A DNA stretch of 64,000 bases, taken from Limnobacter alexandrii (GTDB lineage Bacteria > Pseudomonadota > Gammaproteobacteria > Burkholderiales > Burkholderiaceae_B). Position 1 is the stretch's first letter, and every line of letters starts with the position of its first letter. The DNA lies in NCBI RefSeq assembly GCF_005871185.1, contig NZ_SWKN01000007.1:372001-436000 (forward strand), written 5' to 3'. Made by a program: the position numbers and the translations under genes. This document shows, piece by piece, positions 49,672 through 59,762 of this stretch. A model generated the notes under the pieces. The model searched no databases and was not told where the DNA came from. It saw only the letters and a list, made by a program, of their open reading frames with translations.

Positions 49672-50690
49672 AGATTTACCTGAATCAATCTGTCGGGTCG
49701 AAGCAAGGCGCCCTTCCCATCCGTTTCTAAAATGCCTGTGCCCATAAACTGGGGCTCGCCTTTGAAGGCCATGTTGTTCACATCCTGCGCGGGGGCTTCT
49801 CCGTACACCCGCACTCGCCCTGGCTTGGCATCAACCAAACTCAGTGGCAACCGCTGCCCGTGCGAGAACCGCCGGGCAAACTCATTGTTCAATTCAACTT
49901 TACCCAGGCTGCCCAATAATGCATCAACCGGGAAAAGCACCGCATCCAAAGCGTCAAAGGGGGTTTCCGATTCACCGAGCACTTTGAGTGCATCCAGGGT
50001 GTACGCGCGTTCCACTTTCAAGTCACCGATTGCGGTTCTGCGCAATTCCGTGAGATAGCCCGCTGTGCCCAAGGCCTTGGCGATGTCTTCGCCCAAGGTG
50101 CGCACGTAGGTGCCTTTGCTGCAATTTACTTCCAATTCAATGGTGCAACTGCTTTCACCATTGTGTGTATTGTGCTCAACTTTGATGACATCCAATTGAT
50201 GGATCAAAAGGGTTCGAGCAGGTCTGTCCAATTCAATGCCTTCGCGAGCATACTCGTACAAAGGCTTGCCGTCTTTCTTTAATGCAGAAAACATGGGTGG
50301 AACCTGTTGAATTTCCCCAACAAATTTCGCACACACCTGTTTTACTTCATTCTCTGAAATGCTTTCAAGGGCGCGTGTGCTGACTTTCGTCAATTCGCCC
50401 TCCGCATCCCCTGTGTTGCTTGAAAACCCAAGCCGCACAGTGGTTCGGTAAGTTTTGCTGGCATCAATCAAATCGGCAGCAAACTTGGTGGCCTCGCCGA
50501 ACATCAATGGCAGCAACCCACTGGCAAGCGGGTCCAGCGTACCTGTGTGGCCGGTTTTTTCAGCCCTGTACAAGCGCTTCACGATTTGCAGGGCTTGATT
50601 GGACGAGAAACCAGTTGATTTGTCGAACAACAGCACACCCGACAAGGCGCGCTTTTGTTTCTTAGTCTCCGCCACCGTCGCCACCACCAT
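49668..50690 (-). CDS. truB: tRNA pseudouridine(55) synthase TruB
   Basis: A 340-residue enzyme that makes pseudouridine 55 in the T loop of tRNAs. The N terminus reads [23 protein letters not shown], and the catalytic Asp is in [14 protein letters not shown]; a C-terminal PUA-like region follows. The start is uncertain because the frame runs into rbfA: ATG 50688-50690 overlaps rbfA by 29 bp, an upstream ATG at 50711 by more. In-frame GTG codons just downstream are also possible. Confidence 0.94.
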   Translation of the reverse strand: MVVATVAETKKQKRALSGVLLFDKSTGFSSNQALQIVKRLYRAEKTGHTGTLDPLASGLLPLMFGEATKFAADLIDASKTYRTTVRLGFSSNTGDAEGELTKVSTRALESISENEVKQVCAKFVGEIQQVPPMFSALKKDGKPLYEYAREGIELDRPARTLLIHQLDVIKVEHNTHNGESSCTIELEVNCSKGTYVRTLGEDIAKALGTAGYLTELRRTAIGDLKVERAYTLDALKVLGESETPFDALDAVLFPVDALLGSLGKVELNNEFARRFSHGQRLPLSLVDAKPGRVRVYGEAPAQDVNNMAFKGEPQFMGTGILETDGKGALLRPDRLIQVNL

Positions 50691-51066
50691 CCGAATCTGT
50701 GGCACCACCACCCTCGCCTTTCAGCGCCCGGTCGATCATCTGGGACATTTCCGCCCCTCGCTCCACCGATTGGTCGTGTTTGAAACGCAAGGTAGGCACG
50801 GTGTGAATGTGCAGCTTCTTGAAAATCAAATTGCGCAAGTAACCCGAAGAGTCATTCAAGGCCTCCTCAGTGGTTTCGGCTGAACCTGTCAGCACCGAGA
50901 AATACACAGTTGCGTAGGCATAGTCGGGCGTCAGTTCCACATCCGTGATCGTGACAAACCCAAGCCGTGGGTCTCTCAACTCACGGGGAATCAGCTCAGC
51001 CAGGTCTTTCTGGATTTGCTCGGCAACCCGAATACCTCTGGCTGGTGCTTTTTTCTTGTGACGCAT
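50662..51066 (-). CDS. rbfA: Ribosome-binding factor A
   Basis: A 134-residue KH-fold protein needed for 16S rRNA processing and 30S maturation, especially in the cold. The N terminus VAEQIQKDLAELIPRELRDPRLGFVTITDVELTPDYAYATVYFSVL is canonical. The C terminus is an unusual Gly/Asp repeat ([16 protein letters not shown]) encoded over the start of truB. The gene lies 27 bp after infB. Confidence 0.95.
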   Translation of the reverse strand: MRHKKKAPARGIRVAEQIQKDLAELIPRELRDPRLGFVTITDVELTPDYAYATVYFSVLTGSAETTEEALNDSSGYLRNLIFKKLHIHTVPTLRFKHDQSVERGAEMSQMIDRALKGEGGGATDSDGGGDGGGD

Positions 51067-51093
51067 ACTTTCCTTTTCAAACCCGCTTAAGCC

Positions 51094-53919
51094 TTACAGC
51101 TGCGTGCGGGCCACTTCCTTCACTTCAAATGCTTCCAGAATGTCGCCAACCTGGATGTCGTCGTAGTTGTGCAGCTGCAAGCCGCACTCAAAGTTCTGGC
51201 GCACTTCCTTGGCGTCGTCTTTGAATCGCTTCAGCGAAGCCAACTGGCCTGTCCACACCACCACGTTGTCGCGCAGCAAGCGAACGCCCGCACCACGACG
51301 AATTACACCGTCGGTCACCATACAACCTGCGACAGAACCCACTTTGGAGATCTTGTACACTTCGCGGATTTCAACGTTGCCGATGATTTCTTCTTTCTTG
51401 TCTGGCGTCAACATGCCGGTCATGGCGGCTTTGATTTCGTCCACAGCGTCATAAATGATGTTGTAGTAGCGAATATCCACGCCGTTGTTCTCGGCAGTTT
51501 TGCGGGCGCCTTGGTCGGCACGCACGTTAAAGCCGATGATGACCGCCTTGGAAGCCACCGCCAGGTTCACATCCGATTCACTGATGCCACCCACTGCGGC
51601 GTGCACAACCTGCACCTTGACCTCGTCGGTCGACAGTTTTTGCAAGGCATGCGACAAGGCTTCTTGTGAACCCTGTACATCGGCCTTCAAAATAACGGCC
51701 AGACTCTTGACTTCGCCTTCGGCCATTTGCTCAAACATGTTTTCCAGCTTGGCGGCTTGTTGCTTGGCCAGCTTCACATCGCGGAACTTGCCTTGACGGA
51801 ACAAGGCAATTTCACGGGCTTTGCGCTCGTCTGGCAACACAATCACTTCTTCGCCTGCAGCAGGTACGTCGCTCAAACCCTGAATTTCTACGGGAATGGA
51901 GGGACCAGCCGATTCGATTGAACGGCCATTTTCATCCACCATGGCGCGCACACGGCCAAAGGCAGAACCTGCAAGTACCACATCACCTTTCTTCAAGGTG
52001 CCGCTTTGTACCAGCACGGTGGCCACAGGACCACGGCCTTTGTCCAGGCGGGATTCAACCACCAAGCCTTTGGCTGGGGCTTCGATCTGGGCTTTCAGTT
52101 CCATCACTTCGGCCTGCAAAAGCACTTGCTCCAGAAGGTCGTCGATACCTTGGCCGGTTTTGGCCGACACTGGCACCATGGGTGAGTCGCCACCATATTC
52201 TTCCGGCACAACTGAATGGCTGATCAGTTCCTGCTTCACACGTTCAGGATTCGAATCAGGCTTGTCCACTTTGTTAATGGCAACCACCAAGGGCACGCCT
52301 GCCGCTTTGGCATGGTGAATCGCTTCAATGGTTTGTGGCATGACACCGTCATCGGCCGACACCACCAAAATAACAATGTCGGTCGCCTTGGCACCGCGAG
52401 CACGCATGGCGGTAAACGCCTCGTGACCTGGTGTGTCAAGGAAAGTGATCATGCCGCGTTCAGTTTCAACGTGGTAAGCACCAATGTGCTGCGTAATGCC
52501 GCCTGCTTCACCAGATGCCACTTTTGCGCTGCGAATGTAATCGAGCAGCGAGGTTTTACCGTGGTCAACGTGACCCATCACGGTAACCACCGGTGCGCGA
52601 GCCACTGAAGGTGCCTCGGAATGCGCCACGCCGGCTTCTTCGATCATGGCTTCTGGATCATCCAGCTTGGCAGCGATCGCCTTGTGACCCAGTTCTTCGG
52701 TCACGATCATGGCAGTGTCTTGATCCAGCACTTGGTTAATGGTCACCATTTGACCCATTTTCATCAGGCACTTGATCACCTCTGCGGCCTTCACGGACAT
52801 TTTGTGCGCAAGCTCCGCCACTGTGATGGTTTCGGGCACATGAACGTCACGAACCACAGGCTCGGTGGGCTGATTGAAGTTGCTTTGTTCCTGGCTGTGG
52901 CGGTTGTTCTTGCCCTTGGGGCCCTTCCAGCCACCCGCACCTGTGCGGCCAACACCGGTTTCACCGCGTGTTTTCAAGCCACCACGGCGACGGCCTGGTT
53001 CTTCCTTGGCACCGGGTGCACGAACGCCTTTGCGACCGCGCTCTGAGGAATCATCATCCCCGGCTGCAGCCAGTTTCTCGGGCTTTTTGATTGTTGCGGC
53101 TGGCTTGGCAGGCTCAACAGGCTCTTCGGCCTTCATGACCTTGGCTGGCTGAGACATCATGCGGTTAATTGCCGCAACCTCGGCTTCAGCCGCTTTGCGA
53201 GCACGTTCCTGATTGGCGCTGGCCTTTGCAGCGTCTTCCGCCGCCTTTTTGGCCTTCTGTTCGGCCTTCAGGGCATCGGCCGCGCGCTGTTCGCGAGCCT
53301 TGGCTTCCTGGGCGCGTGCTGCTTGCGCTGCTTCATCTTTGGCATCGGCTTCTTCATCTGCTTTGGCAGGCTGTGCACTTTCAGCCTTGGCTTGTTCTAC
53401 GGCTTCGTGGGCAAGGCGCTCTTCTTCGGCGCGCTGGCGGGCTTCTTCCTGAAGCTTCAGTTCACGTTCACGCTCTTGCTCAAGTTTGGCCTGTTTTTCT
53501 TTCAGCTCCGCCTCTTGGCGGGCTTTCAATTCAGCCTGACGTTGGGCTTCAGCATCGCGACGAGCCTGTTCGGCGGGATCAAGCTGGGCCTCCATGACCG
53601 GCTCGCTTTCGCCTGCCTTTTCAGCACGCTGAACAAACACGCGCTTTTTACGCACTTCAACCTGAACTGTGCGCGCACGGCCGCCTGGGCCTGCTTGCTT
53701 GATTTCACTGGTCTGCTTGCGGGTGAGGGTAATTTTCTTCTGACCGCTTTCAGATCCGTGCGCCTTTCTCAGGCTTTCCAAAAGCTTTCCCTTGTCCGCT
53801 TCAGTAACTGCATCTGCCTCAGAGGTTTTGCTTACGCCAGCAGACTTCAGCTGCTCCAAAAGAACATCGGCGGGCATTTTCAACTCTGCTGCAAACTGTG
53901 CGACTGTGGTACTGGTCAT
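51094..53919 (-). CDS. infB: Translation initiation factor IF-2
   Basis: A 941-residue GTPase that brings initiator tRNA to the 30S subunit. The N terminus has one small IF2_N domain, then about 200 residues of charged Ala/Glu/Lys/Arg coiled coil, a Gly/Arg-rich linker and a second IF2_N segment ([20 protein letters not shown]). The G domain near residues 445-560 has [20 protein letters not shown] and NKVDKP. The C-terminal domains close with KEVARTQL. The initiator tRNA gene it serves is also in this window. Confidence 0.97.
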   Translation of the reverse strand: MTSTTVAQFAAELKMPADVLLEQLKSAGVSKTSEADAVTEADKGKLLESLRKAHGSESGQKKITLTRKQTSEIKQAGPGGRARTVQVEVRKKRVFVQRAEKAGESEPVMEAQLDPAEQARRDAEAQRQAELKARQEAELKEKQAKLEQERERELKLQEEARQRAEEERLAHEAVEQAKAESAQPAKADEEADAKDEAAQAARAQEAKAREQRAADALKAEQKAKKAAEDAAKASANQERARKAAEAEVAAINRMMSQPAKVMKAEEPVEPAKPAATIKKPEKLAAAGDDDSSERGRKGVRAPGAKEEPGRRRGGLKTRGETGVGRTGAGGWKGPKGKNNRHSQEQSNFNQPTEPVVRDVHVPETITVAELAHKMSVKAAEVIKCLMKMGQMVTINQVLDQDTAMIVTEELGHKAIAAKLDDPEAMIEEAGVAHSEAPSVARAPVVTVMGHVDHGKTSLLDYIRSAKVASGEAGGITQHIGAYHVETERGMITFLDTPGHEAFTAMRARGAKATDIVILVVSADDGVMPQTIEAIHHAKAAGVPLVVAINKVDKPDSNPERVKQELISHSVVPEEYGGDSPMVPVSAKTGQGIDDLLEQVLLQAEVMELKAQIEAPAKGLVVESRLDKGRGPVATVLVQSGTLKKGDVVLAGSAFGRVRAMVDENGRSIESAGPSIPVEIQGLSDVPAAGEEVIVLPDERKAREIALFRQGKFRDVKLAKQQAAKLENMFEQMAEGEVKSLAVILKADVQGSQEALSHALQKLSTDEVKVQVVHAAVGGISESDVNLAVASKAVIIGFNVRADQGARKTAENNGVDIRYYNIIYDAVDEIKAAMTGMLTPDKKEEIIGNVEIREVYKISKVGSVAGCMVTDGVIRRGAGVRLLRDNVVVWTGQLASLKRFKDDAKEVRQNFECGLQLHNYDDIQVGDILEAFEVKEVARTQL

Positions 53920-53991
53920 CTACTATTCCTTCAAATTCCCTTGCTGACCGGGCCGAGTGGCCCGATTCGACTCTACTCAATGCGGTTTGAT

Positions 53992-55461
53992 TTATTCAAA
54001 CCAGTGTGCGCGCGCTTTCATAATGATGTCGCGTGCACGTTCTTCTTCAATTCCTGCAATTTCAACCAATTCATCAACCGCCAATTCGGCCAGGCCTTCC
54101 CGGTCTGAAATCTCAGCGGCGGCCAGTTTGCCGACCAAATCGGCGTCTACGCCTTCGATGGACATCAAATCGCCTGCGCCTTCAACAATTTCCTCGCGTG
54201 CAATGGCTTCGGTCAACAAGGCATTGCGGGCGCGGGTTCGAAGTTCTTCGACAGTATCGGCATCAAATGCTTCAATTTCCTGCATTTCGGCGATAGGCAC
54301 GTAGGCTACTTCTTCAAGGCCGGTGAAGCCTTCTTCGATCAAGATGTTGGCCACTTCTTCGTCCACATCCAGCTTGCTGGTGAACAGTTCACGTAACTTA
54401 CCGACTTCTTCTTCGGAACGCTTGGCTGATTCTTCAGGCGTCATGATGTTGATTTGCCAGCCGGTGAGGTCGGAAGCCAGACGCACGTTTTGACCACTGC
54501 GGCCGATGGCTTGCGCCAACTCGGCTTCGTCAACCACCACTTCCATCACATGCTGGTCTTCATCAACCACGATGGATTGAACGGTGGCTGGCGACAAGGC
54601 ACCAATCACAAACTGGGCCGGGTCTTCAGACCACAACACGATATCAACACGCTCGCCACCCAATTCTTGGGTCACTGCCTGAACGCGGGAACCACGAACA
54701 CCTACACAGGTGCCGATTGGATCAATACGGCGATCGTGAGCCAGTACGGCAATTTTGGCGCGCATGCCAGGATCACGGGCAGCACCCTTGATTTCCAGGT
54801 GGCCTTGTTCAATTTCAGGCACTTCCATGGCGAACAGCGCTTTGATGAAGTCGGGCGAAGTGCGTGACAAAATAACTTGCTGACCACGCGCCATGCGGTC
54901 TACCTTCCAAAGGTAGGCACGCACACGGTCGCCAGGGCGCAGGCTTTCGCGGGGAATCATTTGATCGCGCGGCAAACGGGCTTCAATGCGACCGCTTTCA
55001 ACGATGGCGTCACCACGCTCCATGCGCTTGACCTGACCGATCACGATTTTGTCGCCACGGTCCAGGAAGTCTTGCAGAATTTGCTCACGCTCAGCGTCGC
55101 GAACGCGCTGCAAAATAACCTGCTTGGCTGCTTGTGCACCAATTCGGCCAAATTCAACGGGCTCCAGTTCTTCTTCGATGAAGTCGCCCATTTCGGCTTC
55201 TTCGTCGTGCTTCAAGGCCTGGTCGAGAACCATTTGATAAGCGGGGTCGTAGAAGTCTTCTTCCGTGACCACTTCCCAGCGACGGAATGTGTCGTAGTCG
55301 CCCGTGTCGCGGTCGATGGACACGCGAACATCCACTTCTTCATCGAAGCGCTTCTTGGTTGCGGAAGCCAATGCCAATTCGAGCGCACCAAAGACGATGT
55401 CTTTGTCCACGTTTTTTTCGCGCGCCAACGCATCAACTAATAAAAGCAACTCACGGCTCAT
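53992..55461 (-). CDS. nusA: Transcription elongation/termination factor NusA
   Basis: A 489-residue RNA polymerase-binding factor. Domains in order are an N-terminal RNAP-binding domain ([14 protein letters not shown]), S1, two KH domains ([46 protein letters not shown]) and two C-terminal acidic repeats ([21 protein letters not shown] and the [17 protein letters not shown] copy). The acidic repeats are the long form found in E. coli. It lies between rimP and infB. Confidence 0.97.
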   Translation of the reverse strand: MSRELLLLVDALAREKNVDKDIVFGALELALASATKKRFDEEVDVRVSIDRDTGDYDTFRRWEVVTEEDFYDPAYQMVLDQALKHDEEAEMGDFIEEELEPVEFGRIGAQAAKQVILQRVRDAEREQILQDFLDRGDKIVIGQVKRMERGDAIVESGRIEARLPRDQMIPRESLRPGDRVRAYLWKVDRMARGQQVILSRTSPDFIKALFAMEVPEIEQGHLEIKGAARDPGMRAKIAVLAHDRRIDPIGTCVGVRGSRVQAVTQELGGERVDIVLWSEDPAQFVIGALSPATVQSIVVDEDQHVMEVVVDEAELAQAIGRSGQNVRLASDLTGWQINIMTPEESAKRSEEEVGKLRELFTSKLDVDEEVANILIEEGFTGLEEVAYVPIAEMQEIEAFDADTVEELRTRARNALLTEAIAREEIVEGAGDLMSIEGVDADLVGKLAAAEISDREGLAELAVDELVEIAGIEEERARDIIMKARAHWFE

Positions 55462-55471
55462 TCCAGGGCTC

Positions 55472-55975
55472 CTAAAACTTTAGATGGGGGACCAGACGGG
55501 CACCCGCCAAATCAGTAATTTCAAAATCAAGCAAGTAAGGTTCGGCGTTTTTACCATCGGGTGTCACCAAGACCCCCCAGGTTTGCTCTTTGCCTTTTTG
55601 CAATACACCTTTGAACTGTTTTTGATTGTTGATGGCCCGCTTGAACTTCAGGGACACCTCTTGCTCTAAAAACCGTTCGAAATCTTTTTTGCGACGTAAC
55701 ACGCGATCGACGCCCGGCGAGGAAATCTCGAGCCGCTCGTAGTTGACGTTTTCGACAGTGAACAGATGGGTAAGCTGGTGACTGACTTTTTCGCAGTCTT
55801 CCACTGTGACACCTGTTGGCGAATCAATCATGATGCGCAACAGGCCATTGCCTTCGCGCTCAATGTCGGCCACTTCCAGGCCCAGCGAGGCAATCACGGC
55901 GTCGGCTTCTGTTACCCAGGACTCTGACCACACGCCAGACCATGAATTGCCAACAAACTCTTCAGGATTGATCAC
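55472..55975 (-). CDS. rimP: Ribosome maturation factor RimP
   Basis: A 167-residue protein that helps mature the 30S subunit. The core matches the family: [37 protein letters not shown], then [29 protein letters not shown]. It carries about 20 extra residues before the usual start, so the true start may lie downstream, but no better ATG is present. It is the first gene of the translation operon, 10 bp before nusA. Confidence 0.93.
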   Translation of the reverse strand: MINPEEFVGNSWSGVWSESWVTEADAVIASLGLEVADIEREGNGLLRIMIDSPTGVTVEDCEKVSHQLTHLFTVENVNYERLEISSPGVDRVLRRKKDFERFLEQEVSLKFKRAINNQKQFKGVLQKGKEQTWGVLVTPDGKNAEPYLLDFEITDLAGARLVPHLKF

Positions 55976-56040
55976 TTCGCTTCTTCGCCTTTACTAATTC
56001 GCTTGCTTCGTCTTCTAAAATGCTTCAAAACCGCCTTACC

Positions 56041-56065
56041 AAAAAAAAATGGGCCTGTAAGCCCA
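56041..56065 (-). terminator. Terminator of the scpB-rluB unit
   Basis: On the minus strand TGGGC-TTACAG-GCCCA is followed by nine Ts, about 100 bp after the pseudouridine synthase stop. Confidence 0.85.
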
Positions 56066-56161
56066 CTTCATTTGAGACACCCTTTTTGGAGTGGGCGCTC
56101 AGGCAGCCTCAGAGAATAACCGAAACTGCCTTTATTTTCAAGTAATTTCCAGCTTGTGGAA

Positions 56162-57538
56162 CTACATGGTTGGGGCTTTCCTGCGTCTGCGCTGCTGTGG
56201 TTTCTGGGCTGCACCATTTCCACCTTCACTGCCGCGGCCGGGACCTCTACCGGCAGAAGGTCCACCTGTTCGCGGTCCAGCATTGCGTGGACCCGCGGGG
56301 CGCTTGCCTGCACCGGCAAACTTTCCAGCCGGGGCGTTGCCATTGCCGTTGCCGTTGGCACCAGACCTGTTGCCATTGCGGTCACCACCATTTCCACGGC
56401 GCGCAGAACCGCCAGCCGATGACAGGTTGTTCTGGTTGCTCAATGCGGCAGCAGCGGCGGCACCCGAGACAGTGAGGTAGGTTTGTGTTGGCGTGGTAAA
56501 AGCCAAGCCGGGATCGATCAAAGGCTGACCATTGCGGCGCTTGTTGTTTTTCGAGCCAATGTTTTTCTTGTCGCGGCGAATGGCACCCTCTTGGGCGGAC
56601 TCATCAACTTTCAAACCCAGAGACTGCATGTACGACATGGCCTCCAGCGCTTCCATCTCCATGTGGCGACCACGCTTAAGCGTGGAAGGCATCATGATAT
56701 CGCCAAACCGGGTACGAATCAGGCGGCTGACCGTGAGGTTACATGCCTCGAACATGCGGCGAACCTCTCGGTTACGGCCTTCTTTCAAACCCACTTTGTA
56801 CCAGCGGTTGGCGCCCTCGCCGCCAGCGGCATCGACGTAAAGAAACTTGGCTGGGCCATCATCAAGCTGAATACCGGTCAGCAATTGCTGGCGCTGCTCC
56901 TCGGTCAGCTCGCCCAAAATGCGCACAGCGTACTCGCGCTGCACTTCGTAGCGGGGGTGCATCAAACGGTTGGCCAACTCGCCGGAAGAGGTGAACAACA
57001 ACAAACCTTCGGTGTTGAAGTCGAGACGGCCCACGGCGATCCACTTCCCGTTTGAAATCTTCGGCAATTTCTGAAATACGGTGGTGCGCCCCTGAGGGTC
57101 GTCCATTGAGACAATTTCACCTGCGGGCTTGTGGTAGATCAGTACACGCGGAGGTTTGGATTTGTTTTTGCGCTGAATCAGCTTGCCATTGACACGCACC
57201 TGGTCAGTGGGCAACACGCGCTGGCCCAGGTGGGCGGGTTCAGCATTCACGGAGACACGACCAGCAACAATCAGTTCTTCCATCTCGCGGCGTGAGCCCA
57301 TGCCTGAATCGGCCAACACTTTGTGTAATTTGGGGGCCAGTTCGGGGTCGAGCCGTACATTCAATTTGCTGCGATTTTTTCCAGCGCCACCGCCCTCTTC
57401 AGACTTCAGCCCCTCAACCTGATTGACGACCTCGCCCCACTCCATGTCTTGGCTCTCACTGTCGACACTGACAATCAGTGGCTCAGAAATCGGATTGGTT
57501 TCGGGTGTTTCAGTTGCTTTGCGCTTGTTGGTTCTCAT
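56162..57538 (-). CDS. rluB: 23S rRNA pseudouridine synthase, RluB type, with long low-complexity tail
   Basis: A 458-residue enzyme. After a charged N-terminal tail comes an S4 RNA-binding domain ([29 protein letters not shown]), then the catalytic core with Asp in [17 protein letters not shown], and [13 protein letters not shown]. These fit RluB, with RluE/RsuA relatives as alternatives. From about residue 350 the protein is a Gly/Asn/Arg/Pro-rich tail ending in [11 protein letters not shown], probably RNA-binding and disordered. The start at 57538 overlaps scpB by 29 bp; upstream in-frame Met codons lie deeper in scpB. Confidence 0.9.
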   Translation of the reverse strand: MRTNKRKATETPETNPISEPLIVSVDSESQDMEWGEVVNQVEGLKSEEGGGAGKNRSKLNVRLDPELAPKLHKVLADSGMGSRREMEELIVAGRVSVNAEPAHLGQRVLPTDQVRVNGKLIQRKNKSKPPRVLIYHKPAGEIVSMDDPQGRTTVFQKLPKISNGKWIAVGRLDFNTEGLLLFTSSGELANRLMHPRYEVQREYAVRILGELTEEQRQQLLTGIQLDDGPAKFLYVDAAGGEGANRWYKVGLKEGRNREVRRMFEACNLTVSRLIRTRFGDIMMPSTLKRGRHMEMEALEAMSYMQSLGLKVDESAQEGAIRRDKKNIGSKNNKRRNGQPLIDPGLAFTTPTQTYLTVSGAAAAAALSNQNNLSSAGGSARRGNGGDRNGNRSGANGNGNGNAPAGKFAGAGKRPAGPRNAGPRTGGPSAGRGPGRGSEGGNGAAQKPQQRRRRKAPTM

Positions 57539-58124
57539 CGTTTTCCGCTGTATCGCTGTCATCCACATCAAATGGAATGACCTTTTGTAATTCATCAGCC
57601 AGCTGCTGGTCTTTTTCATCATCCAGTGCAGGCAATTCGCTGAGGCTGGCCAAATTCAGGTCAGCCAAAAACTGGGCCGTTGTTGCCCATAGTGCTGGGC
57701 GTCCCGGTGCATCACGGTGGCCGATTGACTCGATCCAGCCGCGATCTTCAAGTGCCTTCATGACCTGGGTAGACACAGTGACACCACGAATGGATTCAAT
57801 GTCGCCCCGGGTAACCGGCTGCTTGTAGGCAATAATTGCCAAAGTTTCCATGGTAGCCCTTGAGTATTTCGGGGGCTTTTCCGGATTCATTTGCTCGAGG
57901 TAACGCTTGACGTCGTCTCGGGTTTGAAAGCGCCAACCGGTTTTTACCTGTACCAATTCCAAACCCTTGTGGGTCCAGTCGCGGCGCAGGTCTTCCAGCA
58001 AGGTGGTGACTACCGAGGCGTCAATGGCATCGTCGAACAAACGCATCAATTCTTTGATCGCAATAGGTTCGACCGAGCACAGCAAAGCTGCTTCTAATAT
58101 GTTTTTAGCGCGCTGGGGATCCAT
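57510..58124 (-). CDS. scpB: SMC-ScpAB complex subunit ScpB
   Basis: A 204-residue winged-helix protein that forms the kleisin-bridging subunit of bacterial condensin. The core [25 protein letters not shown] and the second winged helix [30 protein letters not shown] are family signatures, with [12 protein letters not shown] near the end and an acidic Asp/Glu/Gln tail. scpA is not in the window. The gene overlaps rluB and is preceded by a gap with DnaA-box-like sites. Confidence 0.95.
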   Translation of the reverse strand: MDPQRAKNILEAALLCSVEPIAIKELMRLFDDAIDASVVTTLLEDLRRDWTHKGLELVQVKTGWRFQTRDDVKRYLEQMNPEKPPKYSRATMETLAIIAYKQPVTRGDIESIRGVTVSTQVMKALEDRGWIESIGHRDAPGRPALWATTAQFLADLNLASLSELPALDDEKDQQLADELQKVIPFDVDDSDTAENDENQQAQSN

Positions 58125-58585
58125 CCAGGCGGACTCACTTTAAGAAATTCAGGTGTTGATAGGGAAATAGTGCCGATTGGTCCTGCAGGCCGGAGTGGCT
58201 GTTGCCAGCGGGGTGCAGGGGCGCAGCGTGAAACGAGTTGCGCGACGGGCATTTTATAAACCGATGGCGCATTGTAACCACGTTATCCACCGATCAGCAA
58301 CCACTTGATCACACAATTAATTTCAAAAAAAACGGCCCACCGAGGCGAGCCGTATCTGAAAGTAACCCTTGGAGGGTCGGAGACATTCACAGTGTGCCCA
58401 AGTAAAGTGCACTGAACATCCCCATCCTGGCTTACCCCAAGTGTTATGGAACTTATCCACAGTGGGCGGGGAAAACCTTCCCTATTCGCTGTGGATAAAA
58501 TTTTCAGCCCCTTGATTTTGTGTAGTTTTTGGTTGGTTGATTAAAAACTGAGCATGCGCTCTAACCGCGATCAGGACTGGCTATT
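58125..58585. other. 460-bp intergenic region with three DnaA-box-like sequences and a minus-strand terminator
   Basis: This gap between scpB and the DUF1289 gene has no convincing protein gene. It holds TTATCCACC at 58283-58291 (plus strand), TTATCCACA at 58453-58461 (plus) and TTATCCACA at 58490-58498 (minus); the last two equal the strongest E. coli DnaA box. The latter pair is an inverted repeat (TTATCCACAG with CTGTGGATAA, 10 bp) separated by 26 bases. The scpB promoter should also lie here. Confidence 0.6.
58325..58352 (-). terminator. Minus-strand terminator inside the scpB-DUF1289 gap
   Basis: On the minus strand CGGCTCGC-CTCG-GTGGGCCG forms an 8-bp stem (two G-U pairs) and is followed by eight Ts. 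It lies 230 bp after the DUF1289 stop, so it ends either a long 3' tail of that transcript or a separate short RNA. Confidence 0.75.
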
Positions 58586-58801
58586 TCAGCTTTCCCAGCG
58601 ATAGCCAACGCCCGCTTGGCGGATGCGCTTCCAGACAGCCTCTTTTTCTTCATCGCTTTTAAACAGCCAACCATCGACTTCATCCAGGGTGCGACCACAG
58701 CCCATGCAAATGTCGTCTCCGAGGTTGGTTGAACAAAAACCCACGCAGGGGGTATCGGCTTCGGGCCACACGGGCAGATTGGCGTATTCAGGTTTTGACA
58801 T
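58586..58801 (-). CDS. DUF1289 family protein
   Basis: A 71-residue Cys-containing protein of the DUF1289 family, recognisable by the TPCVGFCSTNLGDDICMGCGRTLDEV block with four Cys that may hold a metal or Fe-S cluster. Function is unknown. It lies 9 bp behind the thioesterase gene and is probably co-transcribed with it. Confidence 0.9.
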   Translation of the reverse strand: MSKPEYANLPVWPEADTPCVGFCSTNLGDDICMGCGRTLDEVDGWLFKSDEEKEAVWKRIRQAGVGYRWES

Positions 58802-58810
58802 GTTGCTGCT

Positions 58811-59305
58811 TTAGTTGGGGTTGGGACGGTACTGTTTCTTCAAGCGAATATAGAGCACTTTGGCGACATGTGCGACCACCGAGCCGTCGGCGTGGGTAAT
58901 GTCGACCTCGAATGTGTGCAACACCTTGTCGCCTGTGGCCGCTTTGGATTTGATTTCATCCAGTGTTTGATCATCGACTTGGTACACCCCCTTGACCAGG
59001 CCTTTGCCCGGCGCAATAAAACGGATGTTGGCCTCTTGATCCCACACGTGGTAGCGACTGCCCAAACGCTTCATGAGCACCAGCATGAAGAAGGGATCGG
59101 CCATGGCATAGAGCGAGCCGCCAAAATGAGTGCCCATGATGTTTTTATTGCGACGCGTGAGCGGCATGTGCACTTCAACTTTTTCGAAATTGGCGCTGAT
59201 GTGATGCACATGAATACTGGCACCGCGCAAAGGCGCGTAAAAATTCATGGCCCTGCGCATGAATTCGGGTTTGTTTGAGAGGTTTTTCAGAAATTTTTTA
59301 AACAT
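58811..59305 (-). CDS. DUF4442 hotdog-fold thioesterase-like protein
   Basis: A 164-residue soluble protein with a hotdog-type core: RRNKNIMGTHFGGSLYAMADPFFMLVLM is the DUF4442/acyl-CoA thioesterase motif, followed by beta strands (ANIRFIAPGKGLVKGVYQVDD). Members act on acyl-CoA or acyl-ACP, but the substrate is not known. It starts the short operon with the DUF1289 gene and diverges from tRNA-fMet. Confidence 0.85.
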   Translation of the reverse strand: MFKKFLKNLSNKPEFMRRAMNFYAPLRGASIHVHHISANFEKVEVHMPLTRRNKNIMGTHFGGSLYAMADPFFMLVLMKRLGSRYHVWDQEANIRFIAPGKGLVKGVYQVDDQTLDEIKSKAATGDKVLHTFEVDITHADGSVVAHVAKVLYIRLKKQYRPNPN

Positions 59306-59388
59306 TTTTTGCTGCGAATTTTTCTTGTGGTTTCAGTAGGATAAAGGTTTTTGAGGGGATGTTTGTGGGTTGAACAGCGTTTGTGCAC

Positions 59389-59417
59389 TTGCACACAAGG
59401 CGGAAACCCGCTATAGT
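59389..59417 (+). promoter_or_regulatory. Sigma70-type promoter of tRNA-fMet
   Basis: -35 TTGCAC (59389-59394) and -10 TATAGT (59412-59417) are separated by the ideal 17 bases and lie 15 bp upstream of the tRNA. This promoter is on the host side of the insertion and is intact. Confidence 0.7.
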
Positions 59418-59432
59418 TTCGTTCTTACCAGA

Positions 59433-59520
<88 letters not shown>

Positions 59521-59523
<3 letters not shown>

Positions 59524-59556
59524 TCAATCACTTAGCGGTGGTTGGCCTTTTTGTTT
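59521..59556 (+). terminator. Terminator behind tRNA-fMet, supplied by the element
   Basis: AGGTCAATCAC and GGTGGTTGGCCT form an 11-bp stem (with G-T pairs) around TTAGCG, followed by a T-rich run. Its sequence differs from the right-hand terminator, but the fold is the same. Confidence 0.8.
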
Positions 59557-59762
59557 TGTGACATTAAATGCCGGTTTCGGGCGGGGTGTTTGTCATCTAG
59601 TGTGAAATTTCAGCTTGAGCGAGTGCCAAAACAAATTCGGGCGATCGACACAACGACCAGCTTAGACTGGTATCGTAGCTTCATAATAACTCACTATCAA
59701 AATTTGAAAGGTAGTCGAAGGCACTCCCCTGCTAAGGGAGGTAACGCAACAGACCCGGACAA

